Below, one piece after another: positions 51,091 to 62,182 of a stretch of 64,000 nt of DNA. A model generated the notes under the pieces. The model did not search any database and was not told the DNA's origin. It saw nothing but the letters and a program-made list of their open reading frames with translations. Each line of letters begins with the position of its first letter. The stretch's first letter is position 1. Where the stretch lies: assembly GCA_018806985.1 (NCBI GenBank), contig JADANN010000148.1, positions 558,001-622,000 of the forward strand. Direction: 5' to 3'. The position numbers were made by a program, and so were the translations under genes. This DNA comes from Angiostrongylus vasorum (lineage: Eukaryota; Nematoda; Chromadorea; Rhabditida; Metastrongylidae).

Positions 51091-52976
51091 GATAAATCAA
51101 ACTTTGAAAGCTTAACTCCGCAGAGGAATGCGCTCAGCTGTGTTTGCATTCGAGGAGGGTCTCTGCATGTTTTTTAAAGGTTATCTTAATAAATGTACAG
51201 AGTATTTCAGTCTTTTTTAAGTAGTTAATGAATGTCTTACAGTTCGTTTAAGCGCGATACCCATGATTCTTTTTTCTCGCAGTGAAGAGTGCTAATGGTA
51301 ATCTTTGATAAAGCATTTTTTACCATTCGTAAAGGTTTTCGGCTTTACTTATCTAGGCTTGGTGTTTTCCGAGTCACTGGACGCTTTTTGCTTACAAACG
51401 GTCGAATTCAATATTTCCCCCTTCTTGTACTCGTGAATTTCGAGGTTTGAATAAACACTGGATTGACATTCAGCCAACCAAGGCTTTGGTTTTCCAATCT
51501 GCGTTGGCTGACGTTTAACAAAGGCATTTTGAAGAAATTATGTGGGAAGAGCAGTGCAAACTATAGATAAATGCAACAGATTTGTTTTAGCTAAGTGGTC
51601 AGACATGTTGTCCAATACACTCGTGGTCATTGGGTCAATCTCGAGCTCAAGGCTAGCCGTGTCTAACATCCCACCGGAGCTGGAAAGCCGGTAGCATTGC
51701 CTATGAGGGCACAAATAACTAAACTAATAAAAAAAATTTATTACACGGCCAACTTTATTACAACTTTCAATGGAAAATCCGGTTTTCTCGCATCTTTCCT
51801 ACTGAGTTTCATACCGTGATAGTGAAAGCAAACATGGTACTTCATGAAGAACTTAAACCGGACTACACGAATTACAGTGACAATTTTTTTAAATATAAAA
51901 GTTATTTTAAAGTTACATTTTATGCATTTACAATAATTCAAATCACTTATGTTCTGCCGTAATTCTGTGGTTTTCTATGTCTTGAAAGCTTTAGTACAAC
52001 TTCGACTGATGTGCTGCGTGTTGACAGCAACCACTCATACATAATTCAGATTTTTTAAAAAAGCATTGCCAGCCTTCGTACAAAATACTTGACCAAATAG
52101 GATTAATTTAGCCAATAAAATCCTAGAAATTTTAAGATGGCCACTTAGTTTTCAGAGAAAAAAGAATACAGCGTCCCAGCAGAGAACCCTTTCTTCCACT
52201 GACCAAGATGCTTTCTCATGACGTGTAGAAGTCACACAGCCATTTCGAATGCTCATCGCATTTACACTATAGTGGCCGTTTTTATTGGCTTATGTGGAAA
52301 GCCCTAAATTATTGATAAGGAAATTAATGATGACTATTTCACACGCTTTCGTTGGCGTCTGAGACTAGCCTATTCCTCTATCTCTTCGGGTTCGGAAAAT
52401 TGCTACTAGACTTGTTTTTTAAAGATAAAGAAGACCGAATGATAATATCAACGGTCTACCACAAGCCAGTATATAAGCTTAATATGTATTTCGTCTTCTC
52501 TAAGATGCTTAATGATGGCAAATGCGCCACGCCTCTTTTAGAAATTCAGCAACTCTGGTGGCATTATCCTTCTTTTTTCCTTGTGGTAGGAAAATGGATC
52601 ACTACGTTTTGTTTTACCTACAGTGTCGTAGAAGTAATAAATGCAGATTTGTACTGTGTAATAGGTCTTCGGTTGGTTGGTGAAGTACATGAGATAGATT
52701 ACCTTAACACGCAGAATATGAGCGACTAAACCAGAGATCTGGGCTTTGTATCTTTCATTTTGTACCAGTAGTTCGTGCATGATTAATGATTAAAACTTTA
52801 TGTTCTCGCGTGTTTTTGCGCTTCAACCACATCTGCTTTGTGCTTTCCGTTTTTAGTTTTACCGCCGAATATTTCATGCGTCTTAAAAGCACTTGTAGAG
52901 ATGCACACAATGAACTGGAGAGTTTCGAGAGTTCCCATCCGTTCCCTAATTCTAAGTGATAATACTTCTTGCAGGA
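51091..52976. other. no gene recognised
   Basis: A 125-codon + frame at 52352-52729 (starting from TTG) and a minus frame at 53042-52755 overlap and have no recognised domain. Confidence 0.3.
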
Positions 52977-53087
52977 ATGTCGCGATTGAACTTTGTTCTT
53001 ATCGTCGTCGCGGTTTGCTACCTGCTGACTGCGCACGTTCAAAGCCGAAATCTTGCGCTGGTGATTACACTATTTTATTTAATCTAA
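52977..53087 (+). CDS. signal-peptide exon of a small secreted protein
   Basis: ATG 52977 follows TACTTCTTGCAG|GA, a good trans-splice or splice acceptor. It encodes MSRLNFVLIVVAVCYLLTAH, then VQSRNLAL: a basic residue, a 15-residue hydrophobic core and an AHVQS|R cleavage-like end, a classic secretory signal. The open frame ends at TAA 53085-53087, giving only 36 codons. CTG|GTGATT at 53060 is a possible donor that would lead to a further exon, but I could not find one with confidence. It may be the first exon of a neuropeptide-like or excreted/secreted protein gene, or a remnant. Confidence 0.4.
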   Translation: MSRLNFVLIVVAVCYLLTAHVQSRNLALVITLFYLI

Positions 53088-54345
53088 CTTAATCTTCGCT
53101 GTTTGTTGTAATTAAAAGGATTGGTGATTTTATCACTACAAAAATCTGACGGTTTGTCTCTAACACTTACAATCAACGTGTAATTTCGTTTAACTGTCGA
53201 GTCTAATGACGCGTACTTTTTCGGGAGAAATTTGGTGGACAAAGATGTGTACATAGAACGCAATTTTTTAATATTCCATTAAAGTTTGCTAATGTTGAAC
53301 AAATTGTATATACAACCAAAGTTACAAGACCGACGAGATTTTCACGGAGATGCTTGCTTATACCTTCATTGGTCATCTAAATCAAAGCCTTGAAAGGCGA
53401 GATGCTCATCTTTAGATTTAATCACCAATCAGCAGCGTATTTATACTGTTTTGTGATTTTTGTTTTAATCTGAACTGGGTGAGCCTAGCACTGTGAAGCT
53501 GTCCATGACTGTCAATGCTCTTGATGTTGTTTCACTGAAACATTAGTTTTCAGTGAAAACTTCTAAGCACTAAATATTACTATTTCTCGCTACTGTTGAA
53601 ATTTGACTTTAACAATCGTGCGTAATGTATTGATTTCAATGCATGTATGCACGAATATGTCTGCGTCTTACAATTTGAATAAATATCGCTTGAAGCTGGT
53701 TTTTTTCGAAAATTGGCAATATGATCCCTGCTCCTAGAGTAATTGAGTAGGAGGTGACTCCGCGGATACACAGAAGAGGATTTGCCCCATCGTTAATCGC
53801 AAATATGACTTCTATACAGGTTTCTTTTGTCATTAAACATGTTTAGGACTAAAAGCTCACCGTTATGAAAAGTCGGAGATTGATTTGGGAGCAACATTTT
53901 TTTTATTCTGGGAGAAACCCACCTTCTCCAACTGCTTTCGTTTTCGAAATACGCAGAAGAAACGAAGGAATCATGTTTCATCGTCTCCAAAGTTTTAGAA
54001 TTCTGTCCTAGGAGAGTACAATAACTTGCCTTGTAAGCAGAAATGTTAAGAATTGAACGGTAACTAGTAAAACCTACTAAGAAGTGTATTAGTTTCAAGC
54101 TGAAAACTGCCGTTATTTCGGCGTTTTTATACTCAGTGCACCTCGGGCGTTTTGTGTTGAATAAAAAATATCTCAGCATTTATTAAACTTTGTTAGTTGG
54201 AATAAAGCCCATCGCAATCTATCACTCTTTTCAAACAAAATGCACGTTTCCCGCCTCACATTACAGAATTTTGAAATTTTGATTTCATAACCAAATGAAA
54301 CGTTTTAGTTAACTTTTTTTTGCCAAGACTTTATTAGGAGTTCTG
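53088..54345. other. no gene recognised
   Basis: Possible downstream exons of the signal-peptide gene were looked for and not found. The minus frame at 54179-53793 (128 codons) has no hallmark. Confidence 0.3.
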
Positions 54346-54734
54346 TTCAGCAGGATCCTCCCATTGGTTTACCGCGTAATCGTGGTTGGGAGGTGTTCCT
54401 GGATGTCGGGCTGCGAAGTACAACGGAAGGATCCATAGTCCTGTGTTTCCGTTAGTAGGTCCAGCTAGGAGCAAACCAGTAGCAGGATCCACCACAATCC
54501 TGGTACTAAACTAGTTGCGTGGTGGCAAAAAAACCCTCTAATCCACAAAGGCGGCGACTGCCTCTGGTGGTGAAGACCTGGAGCAGAATTTGGTCAGGAT
54601 GACCTCGGGACTTCAGCGAACTACAATGGCTAAACCAGCAAAACTCCGAAAAATGGAGATTATGCTGGAGCCTGCACAACCGGTGAGCACGGGCCGTCCA
54701 AGTATCCAAGTGGATACCCCACCTTCAACAGGAT
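54346..54734 (+). repeat. SINE-like family B, copy 3, with target-site duplication
   Basis: CCATTGGTTTACCGCG head, GGCGGCGACTGCCTCTGGTG, AGATTATGCTGGAGCCTGCA, and the tail AAGTATCCAAGTGG. Flanked by TTCAGCAGGAT (54346-54356) and TTCAACAGGAT (54724-54734). Confidence 0.72.
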
Positions 54735-55434
54735 AGGATGATGTCCCGCAATACATCGTCGATGTTTGCGGCTGCTCGCGGTAGTTTTCAAAATTGTAAA
54801 AATGTAGATTTACTCCCCAATTTTGTGCACTTGATGCTTCAAACTAAACCACAATTAAAACAGCGTATTAGGACAGTAAGTTCTACTATGGAAACTATTA
54901 AGCTTCTTCTATAAGCCTGCCGAATCCTTAAATTCTCAGGCTCTTTGATTGGCGAAAAGTTCTGCAGTTCTCGAAAAAAGCGGCATAGTGACGAATATGC
55001 TAATTTTACACTTTTTTTTCACAAGGACCAACCAACCTGGGAAAAACCCTGAAAATGTTAGTGAACTGGTTTTAATAACAAGTGGTTTCATTTTTAAGAG
55101 TGCAAGTCCTGTTAGATTTCTTTCCACCAAATCCTGGAAAAATTAGAAAGATCGAACCACCTGCAAATTTCATATTCATGAAAACTTAAAATGTAAGAAG
55201 CGATGAAAAGGAAAAAACCATCCTTTAACCAAGATCGTACTTTGTTCTTACGAAATAGTTCCCATTGAAAATACATAGGTTTCTGCGATGCACTTTTTTA
55301 CCTTTGTTCTGAAAAAAGTACGCTGTTACTTATTTCAGACTGGAGGCATACCCAGCCTTTTCAACTCACCATTTCGTGTGGTTGGGAAACGAAATTCGTT
55401 GTACGCACTATATAAGTAAGTTTCCTAAACATAT
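54735..55434. other. no gene recognised
   Basis: Nothing beyond short chance frames. Confidence 0.4.
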
Positions 55435-55650
55435 ACTTATTTAACCACAACGATAATAAGATATTCGCAAAACTTGGAGCCCCATGCCAGATCGAACCAA
55501 GATAACCATTACCGGGGGCTCGCGTGCTGCGTACTTTACCACAGGCCAAGGGTCCTATTTCTGCGAAGATCTCAGCAATGTTGTGGTTGTACTTTACGTC
55601 ATACTGTACCGTGAATAGTTATTGTAAGCAGCAAATAAAAGGTTAACATT
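55435..55650. repeat. SINE-like family C, copy 6, inverted pair
   Basis: Left half (55435-55545) is family C in reverse (AACCACAACGATAATAAGAT to CGCGTGCTGCGTACTTTACC). The right half (55550-55650) is the 3' part in forward orientation (GATCTCAGCAATGTTGTGG, TACCGTGAATAGTTATTGTA, GCAGCAAATAAAAGG). The two halves can base-pair. Confidence 0.6.
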
Positions 55651-56470
55651 ATATTCACTTATTTAACAATTACAGACACTTGAAGATGGAATACAAGAAG
55701 AGAAAAAAAATAAGCGGAACCAAAAACTGCATCAAAATTATTGTGCCACAAGATAATAATAAGGAATTACCAGTGTCTAATCGCTCTTCAACAGCTCTAC
55801 CTACGAACTGAAATTATACGCTGTCTTTTGACAACCAAATGGAACAAAGACCAGCTTTTTTCCAAACGTTGTTATGGAATCATTTAACATATCAGGATTC
55901 TCTACCCATTCGAAAATGAAGAAAATGTATATTTACTTGGGCCATCAGATTTTCTACGACCGACATAGAATCAAGCCTTAAGATCCTGATTTGGCTTCTC
56001 CATGAGTCGTCTTCAGTAATTCGCCGAGTGACACTGTTTGTACTCTCATGAATTTTGTGTGGGAAAAAAGATCACTGAAGCATAACTCAACACTGGATAA
56101 GTAACCAGTTTGAGTAGCGTTCTATGCCGCGGTTTGTCCACTTCTTTTGCAAAATTCCAAACCGACTTGGCTTTTTCTCGCTCATTTTCAGCTTTGGGTT
56201 AAGGTAACTCTTAATTACACTGCCTAAACATGCTTAGTTCGTTCATCCGACTGATGTCATTAAAGTTTCGCAGAGCACAAATATGTCCTCAGGTACAATG
56301 TTCTCCTTTAACGTTTCTTCCCAATTTGATTTATTCATAGGAACAGATAAGCACTCAATAACTCTGTGACGTAAGATCTTACAAACATTGACATTTTCGT
56401 CACTTTGCTACTATTTACCCTTACTTTATAATAACTTAATTGGCTTGCTGTCGAACTCTATTATGTGTAG
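55651..56470. other. no gene recognised
   Basis: AT-rich with no notable frame. Confidence 0.4.
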
Positions 56471-56516
56471 TCTTTCTTTGATATGCTTACACAAAGTTGA
56501 TAAACAAATTTTATTC

Positions 56517-56552
56517 GGCTAATGTTTCGACGTCTTCGTCTTCATCAAAGCC
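56517..56552 (-). ncRNA. hammerhead-like motif, left arm
   Basis: Minus strand: GGCT, TTGATGA (C to T in the first core base), A, GACG-AAGA-CGTC, GAAAC, ATT, AGCC. Stems I and II pair well; the first core position is changed. Confidence 0.5.
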
Positions 56553-56942
56553 GATGATCCCAATCGATGGTTCAAGGTTGTTTTTCGTCTGGATGTGGCG
56601 TCTTCGCCTCGGTATCGAATCGGGTCTTCCTCAGGGGGACCATCTCTCGAAAGAGGCATACTCACTCGGTGATGCCCTTCTATACAAGGTGTTGGTGGCT
56701 GGTAGTGGAGATTTTCCGTTGATAGAAACTTATTAAAAAAGAAAAGAAATACTTCAAAACACAAGATTTTATCACTGGACAATCACTACTAACAACCTTT
56801 AGCCTTCTGTTTAAAAAAGCATCACCGAGTGCGTATGCCCTCATTCGAGGAGATGGTACGCTGAGGAAGAGCAGACTCAACACGAAGGCGAAGACGCCAC
56901 ATCGAGACCAAGAACAACCGTGGGCTGTCGACTCCGATTATC

Positions 56943-56978
56943 GGCTCTGATGAAGACGAATACGTCGAAACATTAGCC
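56943..56978 (+). ncRNA. hammerhead-like motif, right arm
   Basis: GGCT, CTGATGA, A, GACG-AATA-CGTC, GAAAC, ATT, AGCC. The CTGATGA and GAAA cores are perfect and both stems pair. The cleavage triplet is ATT, which fits the NUH rule but loses one stem III pair. Confidence 0.6.
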
Positions 56979-57247
56979 AAATAAAAATTGTTTCTCAACA
57001 CCGTGTAAGCTTATCAAAGAAAGAATTCATGTTGACTAGTAATACTGAGGTTAAAGGAAAGTCGGTTTTATGAAATATTGTTATGCTCTCTACTAATGGG
57101 TTTTGACATATACCCAATGAATAATCAAATGAAGTGAAAATGATCCCCACGACCGACTTTCTATTAACATCGGCATTGATCAAGTAATTCTTTATATTCT
57201 TGTTGAGCAAACGCGAGGTGTTATTTTATTCTTTATTTACTCACAAA

Positions 57248-57282
57248 ATGACGTTCCGGCGGATTTCGCCTTCTTCAGAGCC
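57248..57282 (-). ncRNA. decayed hammerhead-like motif, left arm
   Basis: Minus strand: GGCT, CTGAAGA, A, GGCG-AAATC-CGCC, GGAAC, GTC. The GAAA core is GGAA, and stem I's second strand is lost (ATTT instead of AGCC). Confidence 0.45.
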
Positions 57283-58540
57283 TGGAAAGGTCAAGTTGAC
57301 AGCAAACTACCCGGCCAAACACCTCCATAACCAAACAGAGAAAACGCAAAACCAAGATTTCAATCACATTGAACACAAAATGGCTTCATCGCACACTCAC
57401 CGCTTTCTATGAGTCTTCCACTGAATATGTCACGTGGAGACCACGCACAGAGTTCATGGAAGCGTAATGTGCCTCTCAAATCAAAACAGCAGTCTTAAAT
57501 ACTGCCTGATATTACGCGTGATAATGAGGCATTCCTCTCTGCGTTTAATTTTTCGGATTCCTGGAATTAATCCAGAATGCCTCAAGAATTTTGCGCACTT
57601 GTGTTTTCGACTCCTGTGCGAGGATCCTCACTTCTACTTCAAAAATCTTCCCCGTTATGTCTATGTGTCCTATGCGTGCCTAGTGGGGTACTTTGTCTAA
57701 CTTTAAGTTTACCGACTAGGTGTTCTTTTATAAGGACGCAGAGTGGTCTACTCGTTTCGCCAATGTATTCGTCTCCGCGCGTTTTCAATGGATCAGATAA
57801 ACTGTACCCGAACTCACGCAATCACCGTCTCTACCATTAGGACTAATTATACAATTTGGCGTTAGACATAGAAGGTCAAACAAGCGGTTGCGAACTAGTT
57901 GGCTTTTTAGAGTGCTCGGTGGTATTTCGATTATTCTAACCGAATTCTCCAGACCGGCCCTTCTTAAGCAGCGTGATATAGCTGCACTTACATCATTTGA
58001 GATGAAGGGCAGGATAAAAGGAACCCTACTATAGCTAGAGTTATCGTTTGGGGGCTTGGCCTTTCGTCTACACCTGTCCCGAGGAGCTACAGTTTCGTAG
58101 CCACTAGAAACGGCTATTTCCCGCGCCAGTTTCCGGGATTCTTCCTTTTGCTCTCTTGCTGTACACCGGTAAGATTTTGAAGTAGAAGTGAGGATCCTCG
58201 CACAGGGAGTCGAAAACACAAACGCTCAAAACTCTTGAGGCATTCTGGATTAATTCCAAGAGTCCGAAAATGAACCGCAGGGCGGAATGCCTCATTATAA
58301 CGCGTGATATCGGGCAGTATTTAAGACTGCTGATCTGATGTGAGAGGCACATTACGTTTCCATGTAAACTCTGTGCGGTTGGTCTACACGTGACATATTC
58401 AGTGGAAGACTCCTAGAAAGCGGTGAGTGTGCGATGAAGCCATTCTGTGTTAAATGTGATTGAAATCTTGGTTTTGCGTTTTCTCTGTTTGGTTATGGAG
58501 GTGTTTGGCCGGGTAGTTTGCTGTCAACTTGACCTTTCCA

Positions 58541-58575
58541 GGCTCTGAAGAAGGCGAAATCCGCCGGAACGTCAT
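58541..58575 (+). ncRNA. decayed hammerhead-like motif, right arm
   Basis: Inverted copy of 57248-57282 with the same GGAAC change, so the change predates or was copied during formation of the inverted arms. Confidence 0.45.
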
Positions 58576-58635
58576 TTTGTGAGTAAATAAAGAATAAAAT
58601 AACACCTCGCGTTTGCTCAACAAGAATATAAAGAA

Positions 58636-58987
58636 ATGAAAATGAGCTTGGACGAGACGATGTCAACGTGTAGAACACTTCTTCATGAGGTCTTTGTAGT
58701 GCTAGGGAAGTATCCTTGCACACCAGCTGGCTTCTTGGTCTTTCAATGCCTTGTTGGCCAGTTTCTGTTTCTGAACAAAAATCTTTTTCTAACCCGCCTC
58801 CGCCTAGGTTGGTCTTTAAATCATTTGATACTGCGACTGCACTGTTTTCAAGTCTGGTCAGAATTTCAAGTGCAACCAACCCATTTACTTCGAAGTAGGA
58901 AGATGAAAAAATTGTGGCTGGCGCTTTCGTGCATCTATGTCTTATTTCTTTCAAAACGAGAAAAATTTTTTCCTTTTGGTCTGTCAT
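58636..58987 (-). CDS. hypothetical protein, about 117 codons, running into the PLE arm
   Basis: ATG at 58987, MTDQKEKIFLVLKEIRHRCT, later EVNGLVALEILTRLENSAVA, GGGGLEKDFCSETETGQQGI and ALQRPHEEVFYTLTSS. The frame continues into the PLE arm to 58493, giving 164 codons, the longest frame in the window. The composition looks coding, but the family is unknown. It could be a host exon interrupted by the PLE or an unrecognised part of the element. Confidence 0.3.
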
Positions 58988-59454
58988 CAGTCTTTTTTTT
59001 GGACCATAGCACGCTTTTCAGTTAATTAGGATTTACCCTATTAAAACCGAATAGTATGCGTTGCCGCAATGAAAGGAGCATTTCAGATTTAGGGAGGAGT
59101 ACAATAATGTAAGCGGAACCTATGCTGTTGAAGCGTGCGGAAGGCAATGGGTTAAGTGGTTGACAGCACTATCGAAAAAAGGTTGATGAGTAGGAGTACG
59201 ATAACTATTGTCTCTAGTTTACAATCAATTGACAATTGCTCCGAAGGTTTGCCATCATTTGAGTCTCACAGGAGCAGGGTCATTATTATAACTATAAAAA
59301 GCCTCAATTTTTCTGTTGTCCATGAATCTGCCTTCGGATAAATGACTAAGTTGGAACTGCAGTTTTTAACTGCAAATGTTTTACATTTTTGGAAGCTCTG
59401 ACATAGGTTCATATTTTTGGTAGCTTTGACTGACTTCGAAGTAGGGCTATTGAA
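58988..59454. other. no gene recognised
   Basis: Only short chance frames. Confidence 0.4.
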
Positions 59455-59745
59455 AAGTAAAGAATAAAGCTCTCGGCATTGATGAATCCCTGCAGGATGC
59501 GCCATGCATTCGACTTTATCAAGCATCTTTGGACGTGACTGAATGCATATCTGGCCTTTACAATGACTCGGGGTTGCCTACCAATGTATCGAGCCACTGC
59601 TGGTAACCTCCCAGACAAGTCTGGCACCAATTTGCCGACCTCGGAGGGATGGAAGGCTTGGTGAGCCATGGGCTCAGGGATCAATCATATGTGTGTTTTG
59701 CAGGGTGCCTCAAACCACTGCGCCACTTGCGTCGGGCCATTGTTC
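59455..59745 (-). repeat. SINE-like family A, copy 7
   Basis: Reverse orientation, nearly full length: AAAGCTCTCGGCATTGATGA, TGGCCTTTACAATGACTCGG, CCAATTTGCCGACCTCGGAG and CAAACCACTGCGCCACTTGC (reverse of the A-box head). Confidence 0.75.
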
Positions 59746-59841
59746 TATAGTTTATTCGGTTTTTGGAAAATTTGATGTGTTGCTGTGATGATGGTGCTTG
59801 CATGCGCACCTACTATACATGTTGCCATGGCCAGAGTGTTC

Positions 59842-60188
59842 CTAAATAAAGAGCTGTATGACTGAAATGTACAGAAGACCAGGGTACGCTAGCACAGCAA
59901 TTCGATAATCCGATCTTTCGAAGCCATTTTGTAAATAAACCCATACAAAGAGTCGTTTTGGTGCTAGAGGAAACATAGCGACACATAGGCAAACCTGCTT
60001 CCCATTAATAAGTCCATCGGCAGCATGTCGACGTCCTGGGAAATCCCTTCGATGCCTATCTTGGACCTTAGACTGAACAAAAAATTTGGCCAACCGACAA
60101 ATTGTCCGATGAATAAAAAATTGTACCCGTAGCGGCCTTGTTCGTGGAGACGGTAATAAGCATCCCAGTTTGGTAACTTTATCGCCAT
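59842..60188 (-). CDS. unidentified open region, two overlapping frames
   Basis: ATG 60188 opens MAIKLPNWDAYYRLHEQGRY, GYNFLFIGQFVGWPNFLFSL, GIEGISQDVDMLPMDLLMG. A second frame, from an ATTTTTTGTTCAG that resembles an acceptor near 60075, reads SKVQDRHRRDFPGRRHAADG and continues to 59842. Both look protein-like, so the true exon structure is unclear. Not recognised. Confidence 0.3.
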
Positions 60189-61789
60189 ATTTCTAGTTCA
60201 ACTTCTCCTCTTTATTTGTTGAATTTTAGATCAGCCAAGATCAATACTTTATGTTGCACATTTAGGAAAGCGCATTTCGACTCTCAAAAGAATTCCAGCT
60301 GTACCTGTGAGGCAATACCCCGACTATTGAACAGAGTTTATGCTCAGTTCATCTGGCTCTGTCTCATAAGAGTCAGCTCGTTTCCTCAGTAGATATCATG
60401 CTCTTTTTATTCAATCACAAGGTATATTGGATATGTTGTTTGAATAAAATCTTGAAATGAAGATAAGTCAGGAACAAGAAGTGTCAATGATAATTTTAGA
60501 TGATCACAAGGGGTGTAAGCATCAAATCTTCCGACTAGGAATAGTTCTGAAGAGGAATATTTATTTAAACTAAGCAAGAATGTTCAAGTCAAATTACATG
60601 GTCATTTTTTTCTTGTGCACTGTCGTGAATGTTGGTATTAGTCTCACTCTCCTGAGACTGGTTAATTTCCTCATCCAGAAATCTGAATGAGAAATTGTTG
60701 TAGTTTAGAATACATAGTAGTAAGAACTTTCTTTACCAAGTGTTCTCCTGCAAAGCTCAGCAATGCATTGTAGGACTACTGCATGAACCTTTGATATCAG
60801 CTACAACCACTTTGCCAACTACAGGTTTCTATCCTAAAGCCAGAAGCTGCGACAACAAAGCACCCAACGACGTTGATTTTTAAAAAATTTTTACAAATGT
60901 TAGGAGTCGTGTGCTCATAGGGGAATACTTTATGACAGCTGTCACAACAGAGACTTGCTCGAAGCACAGTCGCAGTCCCACAAGGAGCACTTAAATTTTT
61001 GCAAGACTTCAGTGCTGATCACATACGATAATGCCGTACTTATTCCGCTATTATGTTCTATCCATCGCATTTCCAACAAAACTAGAACTGCAATTTCAGG
61101 ACAGTATGTTAACGGTCTATGATCTAGTGAATATGAATAACGAAAAACCCTGGTAGGAGAAACGCTATAGTGAAACATCAGGAAATATTTCGAACGGTTA
61201 TTAGATAGAGCAGTCCATGAAGAAATCGCTTTTCAAATCTTCAAAATCGGTTTACGTGTTCGGGAGCTGTCTCCTGTCTGTGGTTTGTTTAACTAGCATC
61301 GTGAAATGACCAATGTCATTCGCGATTGGTCGTCTATCGACCCTTTTTATCTGTTAAGCTTCTATCTCCTCTAGAACTCATTCGATTCACAACTCATTAA
61401 CACGTTCTTAAGAAAGCCAATATTCCTAGCTATACTCGCAACTATACATCGATGGTTTAATTTGTATTAAAAACTGCTCTAAATCACTCGCTTTCCATAT
61501 ATATTTGCATAGCGTAAACTGAGTACGGAAAAGGGACAACCTATATGCCTTAGTTCGTATAATGAAAACGTACGTGTAATGAGTAGCCCGTATGATGAAA
61601 ACAAAGGCACGAAAATTCTTGTTCCAGAAACTTGTTAGATTTTAGGAACACGAAGCCGACGTTAATGTTGAGACAACCCTCTCTTTTCCAAGTTAAAGTT
61701 AGCTAGGTAGAAAAAGTAAAAAAAAATTGCCTTTTTTGGTTTCTAAAAATTTTGCACGACCTGACTTCACACATTGCGTAAATCCTAGC
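60189..61789. other. no gene recognised
   Basis: AT-rich intergenic sequence without notable frames or repeats. Confidence 0.4.
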
Positions 61790-62100
61790 ATCTCTTTGAT
61801 TCGATTCTTTTCCTGTCATCCGTTATCAATGAGGGTCTTCGGGGGGATTTGCACGTGGATTTGGGTACAGTAAGGGGATTTTGGCCTTCTTTGTGAAGGT
61901 TATTAAATGGTCGAGCAAATTCTCTTTGAAATCTTGGGAGAGCCGAACTAGGACTTTCCCGGTTATTCACCGCAGGTATTACTTAGTCCCTTTAGGGTGG
62001 GAGGGAATTGCTTCCCAGACAAATGTGGCAACAATTTTCCGATTCTGCTAAGATAGGACGCTTGATTGGCCCTTTGCACGTATTTCCGAATCTACCGCTA
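61790..62100. repeat. dispersed repeat F, copy 2
   Basis: TTGATTCGATTCTTTTCC, TCATCCGTTATCAATGA, GATTTTGGCCTTCTTTGTG and TCCCAGACAAATGTGG with CAATTTTCCGATTCTG loosely match 32080-32340 in the same order. Ancient family; class unknown. Confidence 0.35.
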
Positions 62101-62182
62101 CACTATTCGCTTAGTCTATGTTCTATTTTAACAATGTTCGGAGGAAGATAATGAATTTCGCCATATCATCGTCACTATGTCA

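Larger units (their letters stand above)
56471..57024. mobile_element. small palindromic element with a ribozyme-like motif in each arm
   Basis: Arms about 56471-56683 and 56818-57024 are inverted copies (TTTCTTTGATATGCTTACAC left; the reverse TGTAAGCTTATCAAAGAAAG right), ending inward at GCATCACCGAGTG. A 134-bp spacer separates them. Each arm carries a hammerhead-like motif. The left arm also matches 10290-10440 and the right arm 24430-24640, so this is a family. No reverse transcriptase or nuclease is encoded; it is presumably mobilised by a PLE. Confidence 0.7.
57188..58634 (-). mobile_element. Penelope-like element with 463-bp inverted terminal repeats
   Basis: Arms 57188-57650 and 58171-58634 are inverted copies (TTGAGCAAACGCGAGGTGTT and its reverse). 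The left arm includes the coding end of the GIY-YIG protein (SRNP, EECL). The centre (58170-57650) codes on the minus strand for LPFISNDVSAAISRCLRRAG, LENSVRIIEIPPSTL, LVRNRLFDLL, CIISPNGRDGDCVSSGTVYL, IH, then a frameshift, DEYIGETSRPLCVLIKEHLV and GTHRTHRHNGEDF. The RT domain is absent. The frame is nearly continuous, so this is younger than the other PLE copies. Ribozyme-like motifs lie at 57248-57282 and 58541-58575. Confidence 0.85.

Noticed and set aside
50686..51177. 163-codon + frame
   Set aside because: Lies across SINE-like family B; the frame is not kept in the other three copies.
51505..51535. Another GGCTGACGTTT block
   Set aside because: Only the stem I and triplet part resembles the ribozyme-like motif; no CTGANGA follows.
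52352..52729. 125-codon + frame
   Set aside because: Begins at TTG, overlaps an opposite-strand frame, and shows no motif.
56519..56883. Two minus frames of 67-87 codons
   Set aside because: They lie in the inverted arms of the palindromic element and mirror each other in different frames.
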